From assembly GCF_016599715.1 (NCBI RefSeq), contig NZ_CP067019.1:806001-870000 (forward strand): a stretch of DNA of 64,000 bases, in the 5' to 3' direction. The stretch comes from Acinetobacter sp. CS-2. GTDB lineage: Bacteria; Pseudomonadota; Gammaproteobacteria; Pseudomonadales; Moraxellaceae. Position numbers and translations under genes: made by a program. Under the pieces are notes generated by a model. That model did not search any database, had not been told where the DNA came from, and was given only the letters and a program-made list of their open reading frames with translations. This document shows, piece after piece, positions 19,062-29,940 of this stretch; within the stretch, counting starts at the first letter, position 1; the number at the start of each line of letters is the position of its first letter.

Positions 19062-20071
19062 TGTTGTATACATTTAAGTTAACTTATGAATTGTTAAATT
19101 CATCTGCCTTAAAGATTAAAGCTATTAATACAAATTTTCTTGAGTCATGGCGTAAAAATGGAGTTGTTGTTTTTAAAAAGCCTGAAGAGGTTTTGAAATT
19201 TAGTAGGTCCTTGGCAAAAAAAATTGACCCCAAGTACATACAACTTTGGAATACAGCTTTAACTTCTAATTTAGTAATATTCGATGAAGAATTGGAAGAT
19301 ATTGAATTTATATTGGATGAAGAAGATTTTAATAAAATTTTTTATAAAAAATTTGGATGTTCTACTATTTATATAGACCAAGATACAGAAGATTTGATAT
19401 CTAATTATAGTAATTATAAAAAATATTGTGGTAAAGAGTTGAAAGAAATCATTAGTATAGATTCATATTCAGACTCATTTTTTTTAAGCGAAGCTGATAT
19501 TTATTCTAATAAGCAAATTGATTCTGAAGAAACTCTTCAAGAAATTTGGGAAAAAAGATTTAAAAACTTTTTTAAATATAATCACAGTATCACTATTGTT
19601 GATAGATACTTATTTATTAATGAATGGGATAGTTATAATAGAAGAGGTAACTCAGCATTATTAAACTTATTTAGAAAACTAGCTAGTGAAAATATTAAAC
19701 TAAAAAAAATTGAATTTGTCTCCAATGACTATGTAGACTCGATTAACATCTGTGATTTTTTTGAGAGAAATATTTGGTCATCAAGTATTTTAAAAAATGT
19801 ATGTGAAGAGGTTAAACTTATTTCAAAAGAGGATAGTTTTTTTAAAGGGGACTTTCATGATCGTCTAATCCGTGCAGATAAACATTATATTGAGATTGGA
19901 ATAGGTTTGGGTGATATATTTAGAGACCCAAAAATGAAAAAATTTACTACTTTGACAATGAAACCTAAAAAACCAGCAGATTATGAAAGTTATATAAATA
20001 GTGCAACAAGAATAGATATTAATAATTCTCAAGAATGGATTAAAAAGTATCAAAAAGAAAACCCGTCCTAA
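19061..20071 (+). CDS. Partner protein of the AAA ATPase; weak phospholipase-D-like end
   Basis: A 336-residue AT-rich gene whose ATG overlaps the ATPase stop (TAATG), so the two are translationally coupled and probably act together. I recognise no family for residues 1-170. Residues about 170-300 show the order ITIVDRYLFI, a helix (LLNLFRKLASENIKLKKIEFVSN), then H266-D-R followed by a G-I-G-L-G turn. This resembles the HDR-type PLD-like fold of MIT C-terminal-like effectors in defence systems; weak evidence. The N-terminal acidic stretch EELEDIEFILDEEDF may be a protein-binding segment. The stop lies inside the loop of the terminator. Confidence 0.65.
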   Translation: MLYTFKLTYELLNSSALKIKAINTNFLESWRKNGVVVFKKPEEVLKFSRSLAKKIDPKYIQLWNTALTSNLVIFDEELEDIEFILDEEDFNKIFYKKFGCSTIYIDQDTEDLISNYSNYKKYCGKELKEIISIDSYSDSFFLSEADIYSNKQIDSEETLQEIWEKRFKNFFKYNHSITIVDRYLFINEWDSYNRRGNSALLNLFRKLASENIKLKKIEFVSNDYVDSINICDFFERNIWSSSILKNVCEEVKLISKEDSFFKGDFHDRLIRADKHYIEIGIGLGDIFRDPKMKKFTTLTMKPKKPADYESYINSATRIDINNSQEWIKKYQKENPS

Positions 20072-20084
20072 GACGGGTTTTTTA
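20059..20084. terminator. Terminator overlapping the end of the cassette
   Basis: AAACCCGTC/GACGGGTTT with a 4-base loop and T run; the loop contains the stop codon of the upstream gene. It faces gatB on the other strand. Confidence 0.88.
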
Positions 20085-20102
20085 TTACAAAATTAATCAG
20101 TT

Positions 20103-21578
20103 TTAACCAATCAATTTTTTCATTAATTCATTTACTTGAGCAGGGTTAGCCTTACCACGTGATGCTTTCATCACCTGACCAACCAGACCGTTGAAAGCTT
20201 TCTCTTTACCAGATTTATACTCTTCAACCATCTTCTCGTTTGCAGCAAGTACTTCTTTAATAATCGCTTCAATCGCGCCAGTATCAGTTTCCTGTTTCAA
20301 GCCTTTCTCAGCAATAATTTCGTCCGCAGTTTTGCCTTCGTCCCACATAAAGCCGAACACTTGTTTCGCAATCTTACCGCTGATTGTATTGTCTACAATA
20401 CGTGCAATCATGCCACCCAATTTCTCAGCAGAAACAGGAGAATCAGCCAAATCTAAGCCTGCTTTGTTGAGCGCCCCTGAGAATTCACCCATCACCCAGT
20501 TAGCCGCAATCTTACCTTGTGCAGCACCGCCAGCAGCTTTCACCACGTCTTCGTAAAACTCTGACATTTCACGAGTCAGTGTAAGAACGTGAGCATCATA
20601 CTCAGTCACACCAAAGTCCGCCACGAAACGCGCACGACGTGCAGCAGGAAGCTCAGGCATAGTCGCTCGAATTGCTTCGATTTGCTCGTCTGCAATAATT
20701 ACAGGCAACAGGTCTGGGTCTGGGAAGTAACGGTAGTCGTTCGCTTCTTCTTTAGAACGCATTGAACGCGTTTCCATTTTCACAGGGTCGAACAAACGTG
20801 TTTCTTGGTCAATCGTGCCGTCCCATTCCAGGATTTCCATTTGACGTTCAATTTCAACATTGATCGCTTGTTCAATGAAACGGAATGAGTTCAAGTTTTT
20901 CAATTCACAACGTGTACCGAATGGTTGACCCGGACGACGTAAAGACACGTTACAGTCGGCACGGAATGAACCTTCAGCCATGTTACCGTCAGAAATGCCT
21001 AACCAGCGTACCAGTGTGTGAATCGCTTTAATGTAGGCAACCGCTTCTTCAACCGAACGCATATCTGGCTCAGAGACGATTTCAAGTAAAGGCGTACCTG
21101 CACGGTTGAGGTCGATGCCTGACATACCTTCAAACTGGTCGTGGATCGATTTACCAGCATCTTCCTCTAAATGTGCACGTGTTACGCCAATGCGTTTTGT
21201 GGTGCCATCTTCAAGCTGGATGTCGATATGACCCAAGCCCACAATAGGGTTGTCCATCTGGCTGATCTGATAGCCTTTAGGTGAGTCAGGGTAGAAATAG
21301 TTTTTACGTGCAAATACAGATGCTTTGTCAATATACGCATCGATACCTAAACCAAAGCGGATCGCAAGATCAACCACTTCTTTGTTGAGTACTGGCAATA
21401 CGCCTGGCATCGCTAAATCAACCAGGCTGGCTTGTGTATTTGGGTCTTGACCAAAAACAGTTGAAGAACCTGAGAAAATTTTAGTATTGGTTGCCAGCTG
21501 AGTGTGAATCTCGATACCAATAACGACTTCCCAACCATCAATCAGGTTTGACTTTGGTTTCTTTTGAGCTTGAGCCAT
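20103..21578 (-). CDS. gatB: Asp/Glu-tRNA amidotransferase subunit B
   Basis: The tRNA-binding and kinase-like subunit of GatCAB, which converts Glu-tRNA(Gln) and/or Asp-tRNA(Asn) to the amide form. The 491 residues are full length. The N-terminal cradle domain starts with [13 protein letters not shown], a GatB signature, and the C-terminal tail domain ends with [17 protein letters not shown], the YqeY-like part that holds tRNA. The start codon overlaps the gatA stop by one base, so gatC-gatA-gatB form one minus-strand operon with gatB last. Confidence 0.97.
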   Translation of the reverse strand: MAQAQKKPKSNLIDGWEVVIGIEIHTQLATNTKIFSGSSTVFGQDPNTQASLVDLAMPGVLPVLNKEVVDLAIRFGLGIDAYIDKASVFARKNYFYPDSPKGYQISQMDNPIVGLGHIDIQLEDGTTKRIGVTRAHLEEDAGKSIHDQFEGMSGIDLNRAGTPLLEIVSEPDMRSVEEAVAYIKAIHTLVRWLGISDGNMAEGSFRADCNVSLRRPGQPFGTRCELKNLNSFRFIEQAINVEIERQMEILEWDGTIDQETRLFDPVKMETRSMRSKEEANDYRYFPDPDLLPVIIADEQIEAIRATMPELPAARRARFVADFGVTEYDAHVLTLTREMSEFYEDVVKAAGGAAQGKIAANWVMGEFSGALNKAGLDLADSPVSAEKLGGMIARIVDNTISGKIAKQVFGFMWDEGKTADEIIAEKGLKQETDTGAIEAIIKEVLAANEKMVEEYKSGKEKAFNGLVGQVMKASRGKANPAQVNELMKKLIG

Positions 21579-23056
21579 TATGCGTTCTCCTCAGCAATTG
21601 CAGCGCGTTTTGTATGCCAATCCGTTGCTTGTTGATACTGATGTACCACAGACAACAATTGAGATTCTGACCAGTAGTTACCAATCAGCTGTAAGCCAAC
21701 AGGTAAGTTATCTTTGTCAAAACCAACAGGCGCATTAATCGCAGGCAGACCTGCCAAGTTTACCGCGATAGTGTAAATGTCACCTAGGTACATTTCCACA
21801 GGCGACAGGTTGGCACCGATTCTGTAAGCCGTGGTTGGCGCAGAAGGGGCTGCAATCACATCGATATTTTCAAAAGCTTTCAGGAAGTCTTGTTGAATTA
21901 AACGACGGACTTTTTGTGCTTTCACGTAGTAAGCATCGTAGTAACCCGCAGAAAGCGCATAAGTACCGATCAAGATACGTTGCTGAACTTCTTTACCAAA
22001 ACCTTCTGAACGAGAGCGTTTGTAAAGGTCCATAATGTCTTTCGGATCTTCACAGCGGTAGCCATAACGCACGCCATCAAAACGTGACAAGTTTGAAGAT
22101 GCTTCAGCAGGGGCAATCAGGTAATAAGTTGGAACATAAGCTTCTGTCATGTTGAGGTCAATCTCAACCAACGTTGCGCCCATCTCTTCCAGTTTTTTCA
22201 GTGATTCTTCAACACGTGCTTTTACGTCTGCATCCAAGCCGTGAACATTGAAGTACTGTTTAGGAATACCAATGCGTAAACCTTTAACTGATGTGCCGTT
22301 CAGGTTTGCCACATAATCATCAACATCTTTGTTTACAGAAGTAGAATCTTTTGCGTCATGACCTGCCATCACGTTCATCAGGTAAGCACAGTCTTCAGCC
22401 GAACGCGCCATTGGACCGCCCTGATCCAGGGATGATGCATAGGCAATCATACCGAAACGAGAAACACGACCATAAGTTGGTTTCAGACCAGTCAAACCAC
22501 AGAAAGAAGCCGGTTGACGGATCGAACCACCAGTATCGGTACCAGTTGAAAATGGTGCAAGGTCAGCCGCTACAGCCGCAGCAGAACCACCTGAAGAACC
22601 ACCCGGAACGTGATCCAGTGCCCAAGGGTTTTTGGTCGCGCCAAAGTAAGATGACTCGGAAGTAGAACCCATGGCGAATTCGTCCATGTTCACTTTACCA
22701 AGAGTGACTAAGCCCGCAGCTTTACCTTTCGCTACAATGGTGGCGTCGTAAGGAGAGATAAAATTGTCCAGCATTTTAGAACCGGCAGTGGTTTTGATGC
22801 CTTGGGTACAGAAAATATCTTTATGTGCAATTGGAACACCTGTTAAGGCAGTTGTATTGCCGGCTTTAATTGCAGCATCAGCAGCATCTGCTTGGGCCAA
22901 TGCCTGCTCGGCGGTTACAGTCACATAAGATTGTACTTGAGCATCGATTTTTTCAATGCGTTTTAAATAATGTTCAGTCAATTCGCGAGACGAAAATTTA
23001 GCCCCAGCTAAACCCTCGGAAAGTTCACGAATCGATAAGCGATGTAAATCTGTCAT
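21578..23056 (-). CDS. gatA: Asp/Glu-tRNA amidotransferase subunit A
   Basis: The amidase subunit that releases ammonia from glutamine for GatB. The 492 residues contain the amidase signature [13 protein letters not shown] and the Ser-cisSer-Lys triad: the lysine in [11 protein letters not shown] near residue 75, and the serines in the signature and in [11 protein letters not shown] near 170. Residue length and order match the family. It lies between gatC (52 bp upstream) and gatB (1-base overlap). Confidence 0.97.
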   Translation of the reverse strand: MTDLHRLSIRELSEGLAGAKFSSRELTEHYLKRIEKIDAQVQSYVTVTAEQALAQADAADAAIKAGNTTALTGVPIAHKDIFCTQGIKTTAGSKMLDNFISPYDATIVAKGKAAGLVTLGKVNMDEFAMGSTSESSYFGATKNPWALDHVPGGSSGGSAAAVAADLAPFSTGTDTGGSIRQPASFCGLTGLKPTYGRVSRFGMIAYASSLDQGGPMARSAEDCAYLMNVMAGHDAKDSTSVNKDVDDYVANLNGTSVKGLRIGIPKQYFNVHGLDADVKARVEESLKKLEEMGATLVEIDLNMTEAYVPTYYLIAPAEASSNLSRFDGVRYGYRCEDPKDIMDLYKRSRSEGFGKEVQQRILIGTYALSAGYYDAYYVKAQKVRRLIQQDFLKAFENIDVIAAPSAPTTAYRIGANLSPVEMYLGDIYTIAVNLAGLPAINAPVGFDKDNLPVGLQLIGNYWSESQLLSVVHQYQQATDWHTKRAAIAEENA

Positions 23057-23108
23057 GAGAAATATTTCTTTACGTTTAATTTAATAAAATGATTTAACTG
23101 AATAAAGA

Positions 23109-23423
23109 TTATTCAATCACACGCGGAACAAGGTACAAGCCATCTTGGGTTGCCGGTGCAACAGCTTGATATTCTTCACGATGATTTTCTTCAGAAACCA
23201 CGTCTTCACGTAAGGGCTGTGGATGGTCAAATGGACTTTTAAGCGGCTCGACATTTTCAGTGTCAATGCCTTTTAAGGTTTCCATCATGCCTAAAATTTT
23301 ATTTAGACTTTGAGCATATTCAGCAGATTGCGTATCATTTAGCGACAATCGGGCCAGATGTGCGATTGCTGAAACTGTTTTTGCATTTAAATCTGCAGAA
23401 TGCTGTGCATCCGATGTAGACAT
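23109..23423 (-). CDS. gatC: Asp/Glu-tRNA amidotransferase subunit C
   Basis: The small (104 aa) subunit that stabilises the GatA-GatB contact. The family core is seen as AIAHLARLSLNDTQSAEYAQSLNKIL followed by the ..VEPLKSPFDHPQPLREDVV segment. It is the first gene of the gatCAB operon and is divergent from mreB. Confidence 0.95.
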   Translation of the reverse strand: MSTSDAQHSADLNAKTVSAIAHLARLSLNDTQSAEYAQSLNKILGMMETLKGIDTENVEPLKSPFDHPQPLREDVVSEENHREEYQAVAPATQDGLYLVPRVIE

Positions 23424-24602
<1,179 letters not shown>

Positions 24603-24617
24603 GTTAGGGACCAGGCG

Positions 24618-25475
24618 GTGCAAACACAACTGTTTTCTCGACAACCGCCATCTTTTCGCTCATTTATCATTGCGGTGATTACATGTCTGGTGGTGCTGTT
24701 TTTTAACTGGCGCATGCCACATGTGATTCAGCCCGCACGTGATGTCTTGTATGCGGCATATAATCCTATTTATGCCCTTGCAAGCTATCCGGTGTTATCG
24801 CGAGAATGGCTCAATCAACAAACCAAGTCTGAAGCCCAGTTACGTCGTGAAAATACCGCGATGCAAGCCGAGTTGTTACAGGCTCAGGTTCGTTTGCAAA
24901 AATTATCTGAACTTTCTGCCGAAAATACCCGTTTAAGAGGTCTGCTGGATACGCCTTTGATTATTGATGGCCGCATGGAAATTGCAGAAGTCATCGGTAC
25001 AGATGCCGATCCGCTACGGCATATTATTGTGATTAACCGTGGTTCCAACAGTCAGCTCAAGGTCGGTCAAACCGTACTGGACGATAAAGGAATTATGGGG
25101 CAGATCATCAATGTCAATTCGCATAGTAGCCGTATTATGTTGCTATCCGATAAAGAACATTCTCTCTCTGTGCGTTTGGAACATACCGGGATGCGTGCCA
25201 TTGTATCGGGTACAGGTGATTTAGGTCATTTGAAGATGGAATATGTTCCGACCAGTGCCAATGTCAAGGTCGGTGAAAAAGTGTATAGCTCAGGACTGGG
25301 CGCACATTTCCCTGCAGGCTATCTGGTCGGCACAGTGTCCAAAGTCAACCGGCATAATTCGGGTGAATTTGCCCAGATTGAAGTCATTCCAGCCGCACAA
25401 TTGGCTGGTGGACATCATGTCGTTGTCCTTTTTTCTGATTCATTAGCGATGGAGCAGCCGCATGCCACTCGCTAA
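24618..25475 (+). CDS. mreC: Rod shape-determining protein MreC
   Basis: A periplasmic scaffold of the elongation machinery. The 285-residue protein has one N-terminal membrane segment (FIIAVITCLVVLFFNW), a coiled coil (about residues 70-105, KSEAQLRRENTAMQAELLQAQ) and then the beta-barrel pair typical of MreC (VIGTDADPLRHIIVINRGSN onward). The start is GTG, 15 bases after mreB, and it overlaps mreD by 14 bases. Confidence 0.95.
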   Translation: MQTQLFSRQPPSFRSFIIAVITCLVVLFFNWRMPHVIQPARDVLYAAYNPIYALASYPVLSREWLNQQTKSEAQLRRENTAMQAELLQAQVRLQKLSELSAENTRLRGLLDTPLIIDGRMEIAEVIGTDADPLRHIIVINRGSNSQLKVGQTVLDDKGIMGQIINVNSHSSRIMLLSDKEHSLSVRLEHTGMRAIVSGTGDLGHLKMEYVPTSANVKVGEKVYSSGLGAHFPAGYLVGTVSKVNRHNSGEFAQIEVIPAAQLAGGHHVVVLFSDSLAMEQPHATR

Positions 25476-25953
25476 ATTACGGGCTGAAAGCAATCGGGAT
25501 CCTTTAATTGCCATTATTGTTTCAGTCATTGTCTGTTCGGTGCTGATGGTTTATCCATTGTCTTATGCCGTATCCGGTGCACGTCCCTTATTCATGTTGC
25601 TGCTCATGCTATTTTGGGTGATGTGCCAACCTACATGGTGCGGAATCTGGTTTGCCTTTGCCACCGGCATGTTTACCGACTTGCTGGTGGATGCCCCTTT
25701 AGGCATGAATGCACTAAGTTTTGTGTTGATTACCTTTATTGTCCGGTTTTTAACCCGTGAACGACGCATCATGACCTTTGGCAATCTCTGGGTGATTAGC
25801 TTTCTGGCAGTACTGGCACATTTATTTGTGATATGGATTGCCCAAACGATGGGTGGCCTGCAATTTTCCATTACCCGACACTGGCAGCCTTTATTGAGCA
25901 GTGTGCTGGTTTTCCCTGTCATGTATTTTATGCTTAAAAAATGGCGCGTTTAA
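25462..25953 (+). CDS. mreD: Rod shape-determining protein MreD
   Basis: A small integral membrane partner of MreC, 163 residues with about five hydrophobic segments. The motif FATGMFTDLLVDAPLGMNALSF is the conserved MreD core. It overlaps mreC by 14 bases and maf by 13, so the genes are translationally coupled. Confidence 0.92.
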   Translation: MPLAKLRAESNRDPLIAIIVSVIVCSVLMVYPLSYAVSGARPLFMLLLMLFWVMCQPTWCGIWFAFATGMFTDLLVDAPLGMNALSFVLITFIVRFLTRERRIMTFGNLWVISFLAVLAHLFVIWIAQTMGGLQFSITRHWQPLLSSVLVFPVMYFMLKKWRV

Positions 25954-26507
25954 TTCTGGCTTCGAGTTCTCCACGGCGTCGGGAACTGCTGCAACAGTTA
26001 GGTTTAGAATTCGAGATTTATAGTCCGGATATCGATGAATCTATTCTTGACGGAGAAGATGTTGCCGCCTATGTCGAGCGTTTAGCCTGTAGCAAGGCTC
26101 AAGCTGTATTGGAGCAATTTCCGGATGCCATCGTCATCGCCGCTGACACCAGTTTAGGTGTGGATAATCAGATTTTAGGTAAACCTGAATCAAAACAACA
26201 TGCTTTTGAAATGTGGCAGTGCATTTCCGGGCGCAAGCATGATGTCTTTTCAGGTGTTTGTGTGCGTACAAGAACAGAAAAATCAAGTATAGTGGTACGA
26301 ACACGGGTTGAGTTTCAAAAGTTAAGTCTCAATGATATGGAAGATTATTGGGCAACAGGGGAACCCTTAGGCAAAGCGGGTGCTTATGCCATTCAAGGCA
26401 TCGCAGCGCGTTATATTCCCCGTATCGAAGGCAGTTATAGCAATGTCGTGGGCTTGCCTTTACATGAAACCGTACAGTTATTACAGGCAGTTAAGGCACT
26501 AAATTAA
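25941..26507 (+). CDS. maf: Maf-family nucleotide pyrophosphatase
   Basis: A house-cleaning pyrophosphatase (YhdE type, dTTP/UTP and modified nucleotides). The 188 residues show the SSSPRR signature at residues 8-13, VIAADTSLG near 68 and the later KAGAYAIQGIAARYI block, all family features. The ATG lies inside the end of mreD, and rng follows after about 40 bp. Confidence 0.93.
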   Translation: MARLILASSSPRRRELLQQLGLEFEIYSPDIDESILDGEDVAAYVERLACSKAQAVLEQFPDAIVIAADTSLGVDNQILGKPESKQHAFEMWQCISGRKHDVFSGVCVRTRTEKSSIVVRTRVEFQKLSLNDMEDYWATGEPLGKAGAYAIQGIAARYIPRIEGSYSNVVGLPLHETVQLLQAVKALN

Positions 26508-26549
26508 CTGACCTCAAAAAAGAATTTTTATAATGTTTTGAGTTTTATT

Positions 26550-28004
26550 ATGTCTGACGAGTTGTTGATTAACGTCACACCTATGGAATGTCGTGTGGCC
26601 TTAATCCAGAACGGCACGGTCAATGAATTATTTGTTGAGCGTACGGTTAAGCGTGGATTGGTGGGCAATATTTATAAAGGCAAAGTGGTGCGTGTACTTC
26701 CGGGTATGCAGGCTGCTTTTGTCGATATTGGTCTTTCTCGAACCGCCTTCCTCCATATCAACGATATGGTCTGGCCCCGCAATCAACCGACCCCCAACGT
26801 TTTTGAACTGCTGCAACCCGGTCAGATTCTCACGGTGCAAGTGATGAAGGATATGCTGGGAACCAAAGGGGCGCGTCTTTCTACCGATCTTTCCATTCCT
26901 TCACGCTATCTGGTACTGATGCCTTATGGTCATCATATCGGGGTATCACAACGCATTGAATCAGAAGAAGAACGAGACCGGCTACGTTCGATGATCGAAC
27001 GCATTCAAAGCGAGCATAAATTACCGGGCAGCGTCATTGTCCGTACTGCAGCAGAGGGGATTCCTGAAGCTGAAATTGCGCAGGATATGGCATATTTGGC
27101 CAAGCTTTGGGAATTTATTCAACGCAAGCAAAAAAGCATTGCCGTCCCTTCACTGATTTTTGAAGAACTGCCGCTGCCACAGCGAGTCATTCGTGATTTG
27201 GCCAATGAAGATACTTCTAAAATCTCTGTCGATTCACGCGAAATACATGCCAAGTTGCAAGAATTTGTGCAAGAGTTTGTGCCGAGCATGCAAGACCGGC
27301 TGGTTCACTATCCGGGTGAACGTCCTATTTTTGATTTATATAATGTTGAAGAAGATATTCAGAAGGCCCTGCAAACACGCGTAGCATTGAAGTCGGGTGG
27401 CTATTTGATGATCGACCAGACTGAAGCCATGACCACCATAGATGTCAATACCGGCTCCTATGTCGGTGGCCGGACTTTAGAAGACACCGTATTTAAAACC
27501 AATATGGAAGCGACTCAAGTCATTGCCCGTCAGCTACGCTTACGTAATTTGGGTGGCATCATCATCATCGATTTCATTGATATGCAGGAAGCGCAGCATC
27601 GTGAAGAAGTCATGAGCCAGTTTGAGCGTATGCTGGAGCGTGATCATGCCAAAACCAAAATTACCCAGGTTTCAGAACTGGGCTTGGTGGAAATGACCCG
27701 CAAGCGTACTCGTGAATCTTTAGAACACTTATTATGTGAATCATGTCCAACCTGTCAGGGACGGGGTTATGTAAAAACGGCAGAGACAGTGTGTTACGAG
27801 ATTTTTCGGGAAATTTTAAGATATGCACGCGCTTTTGAATGTAAAAGTGGTTTTACTGTGGTGGCACACCCTTTGGTGATTGACCGATTGTTAACAGCGG
27901 AAGCACCTGCAGTGGCCGATTTAGAGCACTTTATAGGGCGTATCATCAAATTTCAGGTGGAAAATCTGTATACGCAAGAGCAATACGATATCATTCTGAG
28001 CTGA
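26550..28004 (+). CDS. rng: Ribonuclease G
   Basis: An endoribonuclease that matures the 5' end of 16S rRNA and degrades some mRNAs. From the ATG at 26550 the protein has 484 residues, close to E. coli RNase G. An S1 domain spans about residues 35-120 (GNIYKGKVVRVLPGMQAAFVD). The catalytic metal site is seen in MTTIDVNTGSYVGG, and the paired-cysteine zinc link in CESCPTCQGRG near residue 400. It lacks the long C-terminal scaffold of RNase E. It is last in the mre cluster. An upstream TTG in frame (26538) is less likely. Confidence 0.94.
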   Translation: MSDELLINVTPMECRVALIQNGTVNELFVERTVKRGLVGNIYKGKVVRVLPGMQAAFVDIGLSRTAFLHINDMVWPRNQPTPNVFELLQPGQILTVQVMKDMLGTKGARLSTDLSIPSRYLVLMPYGHHIGVSQRIESEEERDRLRSMIERIQSEHKLPGSVIVRTAAEGIPEAEIAQDMAYLAKLWEFIQRKQKSIAVPSLIFEELPLPQRVIRDLANEDTSKISVDSREIHAKLQEFVQEFVPSMQDRLVHYPGERPIFDLYNVEEDIQKALQTRVALKSGGYLMIDQTEAMTTIDVNTGSYVGGRTLEDTVFKTNMEATQVIARQLRLRNLGGIIIIDFIDMQEAQHREEVMSQFERMLERDHAKTKITQVSELGLVEMTRKRTRESLEHLLCESCPTCQGRGYVKTAETVCYEIFREILRYARAFECKSGFTVVAHPLVIDRLLTAEAPAVADLEHFIGRIIKFQVENLYTQEQYDIILS

Positions 28005-28139
28005 AATTGTAACAGAATATCGTTAAACACTTGTTACATCTGAAATTTTACTTTTTAAGCTTAATTTTGAATACTAGTCATACACAAGTAGCCAAAGCCA
28101 AAATCTCCCAGTTTAGGTTTAGCAAACAAGAGGTATGAC

Positions 28140-28310
28140 ATGAGTATAAGCCAAGTAGCAGTTCAACAAAATACGAAAGTTACAGATAATAAAATGAGCC
28201 AAAATGGTTATATCGTCAATGAGCAGGGTAAAGAAGTTCAAATTACAGCTGCCATGATTCATTCAGTTTGTCATCAACTATTAAATCAATGTCGTGCAAT
28301 TAAGAATTAA
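28140..28310 (+). CDS. PA1571-family small protein (56 aa)
   Basis: A 56-residue gene with AGAGG 7 bases before the ATG. The core NGYIVNEQGKEVQITAAMI followed by a Cys/His pair (SVCHQLL) matches the PA1571 family, small conserved proteins of gamma-proteobacteria with no assigned role. It is closed by a strong terminator, which supports expression. It sits between rng and the converging wax synthase gene. Confidence 0.75.
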   Translation: MSISQVAVQQNTKVTDNKMSQNGYIVNEQGKEVQITAAMIHSVCHQLLNQCRAIKN

Positions 28311-28328
28311 TTTCGTGCAATAGAAAAT

Positions 28329-28360
28329 AAAGGGACCTCTAAAAGGTCCCTTTATTTTAT
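28329..28360. terminator. Rho-independent terminator
   Basis: AAAGGGACCT and AGGTCCCTTT with a 5-base loop, followed by a T-rich tail. It serves the small gene on + and possibly the wax synthase on -. Confidence 0.88.
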
Positions 28361-28387
28361 TTATTATTCACTCTTTTGAAGCTGCGG

Positions 28388-29773
28388 TTAACTCACCGCT
28401 TTTAACTTTTTTGGTGGAATATCTTGACCTACAATTTCTTCAAAGCGCTGAATTTCATCTTCCAGGTGCGTGAGCAAGTTTTGCATTTTCGGTAAGGCAT
28501 TACGACAACCGGTTAAGCCCACTTCCAGTTTATCTAGATAGCTGGTCATGGTAATATTCAGTGCCTGTCCATCCAGGACAATTGAAGCTGGATAGAGTGC
28601 ATCCAGTTTTGCACCATTCCAGTATAGCGGTTCGCGTGGCCCTGGCACGTTAGAAATCACAATATTGAACGCTTGGCGTTTTGGCATCATTCCCGAGACA
28701 ATATTTAAACCTGCTGCACCGTAAACTAATGCGCTATAGTTTAAAATTTGATTTGAATTCATGCGTTTGAACCGCTGCTTGGCATTTAACACACTACGGC
28801 GAATAATTTGCAGGCGTTCTAAAGGCGTATCTTTATGTGTGCCCAGATTAGCCAAAATCATGGTAATACGGTTTGAAACTTCAGAATCATCATCACGAAT
28901 TGAAGCAGGAACCATAGCAATCAGCGGTTTTTTCGGCAATGCGTGATGACTGATCAAATACTCACGCAGTGCGCCAGAACAGATGGCCAAGACTACATCA
29001 TTGATGGTGACACCCAGTGCTTTTGCGATTTTGCTTAAGCGGCCCAATTCAAAGGATTGTGCGGCAAAACGGCGTGATGAACTGACTCGCTGATTTAAAA
29101 TGCTGCTGGGTGCCTGGAAGCTGGAAACATAGTCAGGATTGCGCCCCATATCTTTGCAGATGGTTTGCGATAGTTCATACATGACTTTAGGGGTCGCTTC
29201 AAATTGTGATTTTACAGCCCCCATGACTTTCTTTATACGACTTGCTTTCGGTTCTTTTAATCGTTTAGCACGAGGACCTTCGACACACCAGAGTGGCACA
29301 ATACTCTTGGCTTCTGGATCATAGGATAGTGATTTTTCTACTAAACGCATACCGGCAATACCATCAACCATAGCATGGTGAATTTTAAAGTACATGGCAA
29401 AGCGGTTGCCTTCAATGCCTTCAATAATGTTGCAGGTCCAGAGTGGTTTGGCACGATCAAGCAGTGCGCTATGTTCTTGTGAAATATAAGTCAGTAATTC
29501 ACGGATTCGACCCGGGTGCGGTAGTGCAATGTGGCGGAAATGATGGTCTAGATCAAATTCCTGGTCTTCATCCCAAAATAGGCCATTGAGTTTATTATTA
29601 AAAGGCGCAACAGGAAGACATTTGGATTTACGAATATCAGCAACGAGGTCTTGAATAAATGTATCAGGTGCATTGTCAGGAATTTGAAACAGGAACAGCC
29701 CACCGACGTGCATCGGTTGCTGACGCTTTTCAAGCGACAGAAAAATAAAATCAATTGGGTGTAATGGACGCAT
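28388..29773 (-). CDS. atfA: Wax ester synthase / diacylglycerol acyltransferase
   Basis: The WS/DGAT enzyme joins acyl-CoA to fatty alcohols (wax esters) or diacylglycerol (triacylglycerol) as carbon store, at the membrane/lipid body surface. The 461 residues closely follow the Acinetobacter AtfA enzyme: MRPLHPIDFIFLSLEKRQQP at the start, the catalytic HHAMVDG near residues 132-138, then SNVPGPREPLYWNGA and the closing TMTSYLDKLEVGL block. It is a single-gene unit, separated from cysH by a long terminator. Confidence 0.96.
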   Translation of the reverse strand: MRPLHPIDFIFLSLEKRQQPMHVGGLFLFQIPDNAPDTFIQDLVADIRKSKCLPVAPFNNKLNGLFWDEDQEFDLDHHFRHIALPHPGRIRELLTYISQEHSALLDRAKPLWTCNIIEGIEGNRFAMYFKIHHAMVDGIAGMRLVEKSLSYDPEAKSIVPLWCVEGPRAKRLKEPKASRIKKVMGAVKSQFEATPKVMYELSQTICKDMGRNPDYVSSFQAPSSILNQRVSSSRRFAAQSFELGRLSKIAKALGVTINDVVLAICSGALREYLISHHALPKKPLIAMVPASIRDDDSEVSNRITMILANLGTHKDTPLERLQIIRRSVLNAKQRFKRMNSNQILNYSALVYGAAGLNIVSGMMPKRQAFNIVISNVPGPREPLYWNGAKLDALYPASIVLDGQALNITMTSYLDKLEVGLTGCRNALPKMQNLLTHLEDEIQRFEEIVGQDIPPKKLKAVS

Positions 29774-29900
29774 AGCGTTGAATGCCTCACTGCAATTTTG
29801 TGCCTGTTCTTATATGAACAGGCTTGTTAGAATTATATAAAAGAGTGTTTTTAGTATATCTTTTTTCAAAAAGAAATGAACTGCTTTATGTGTAATGATA

Positions 29901-29939
29901 AGTTAAAAAAATCACTGAATAACAGTGATTTTTTTAACT
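29901..29939. terminator. Long bidirectional terminator after cysH
   Basis: A perfect 17-bp stem (AGTTAAAAAAATCACTG and its complement) with a 5-base loop. It lies right after the cysH stop and upstream of atfA. Confidence 0.88.
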
Positions 29940-29940
29940 A

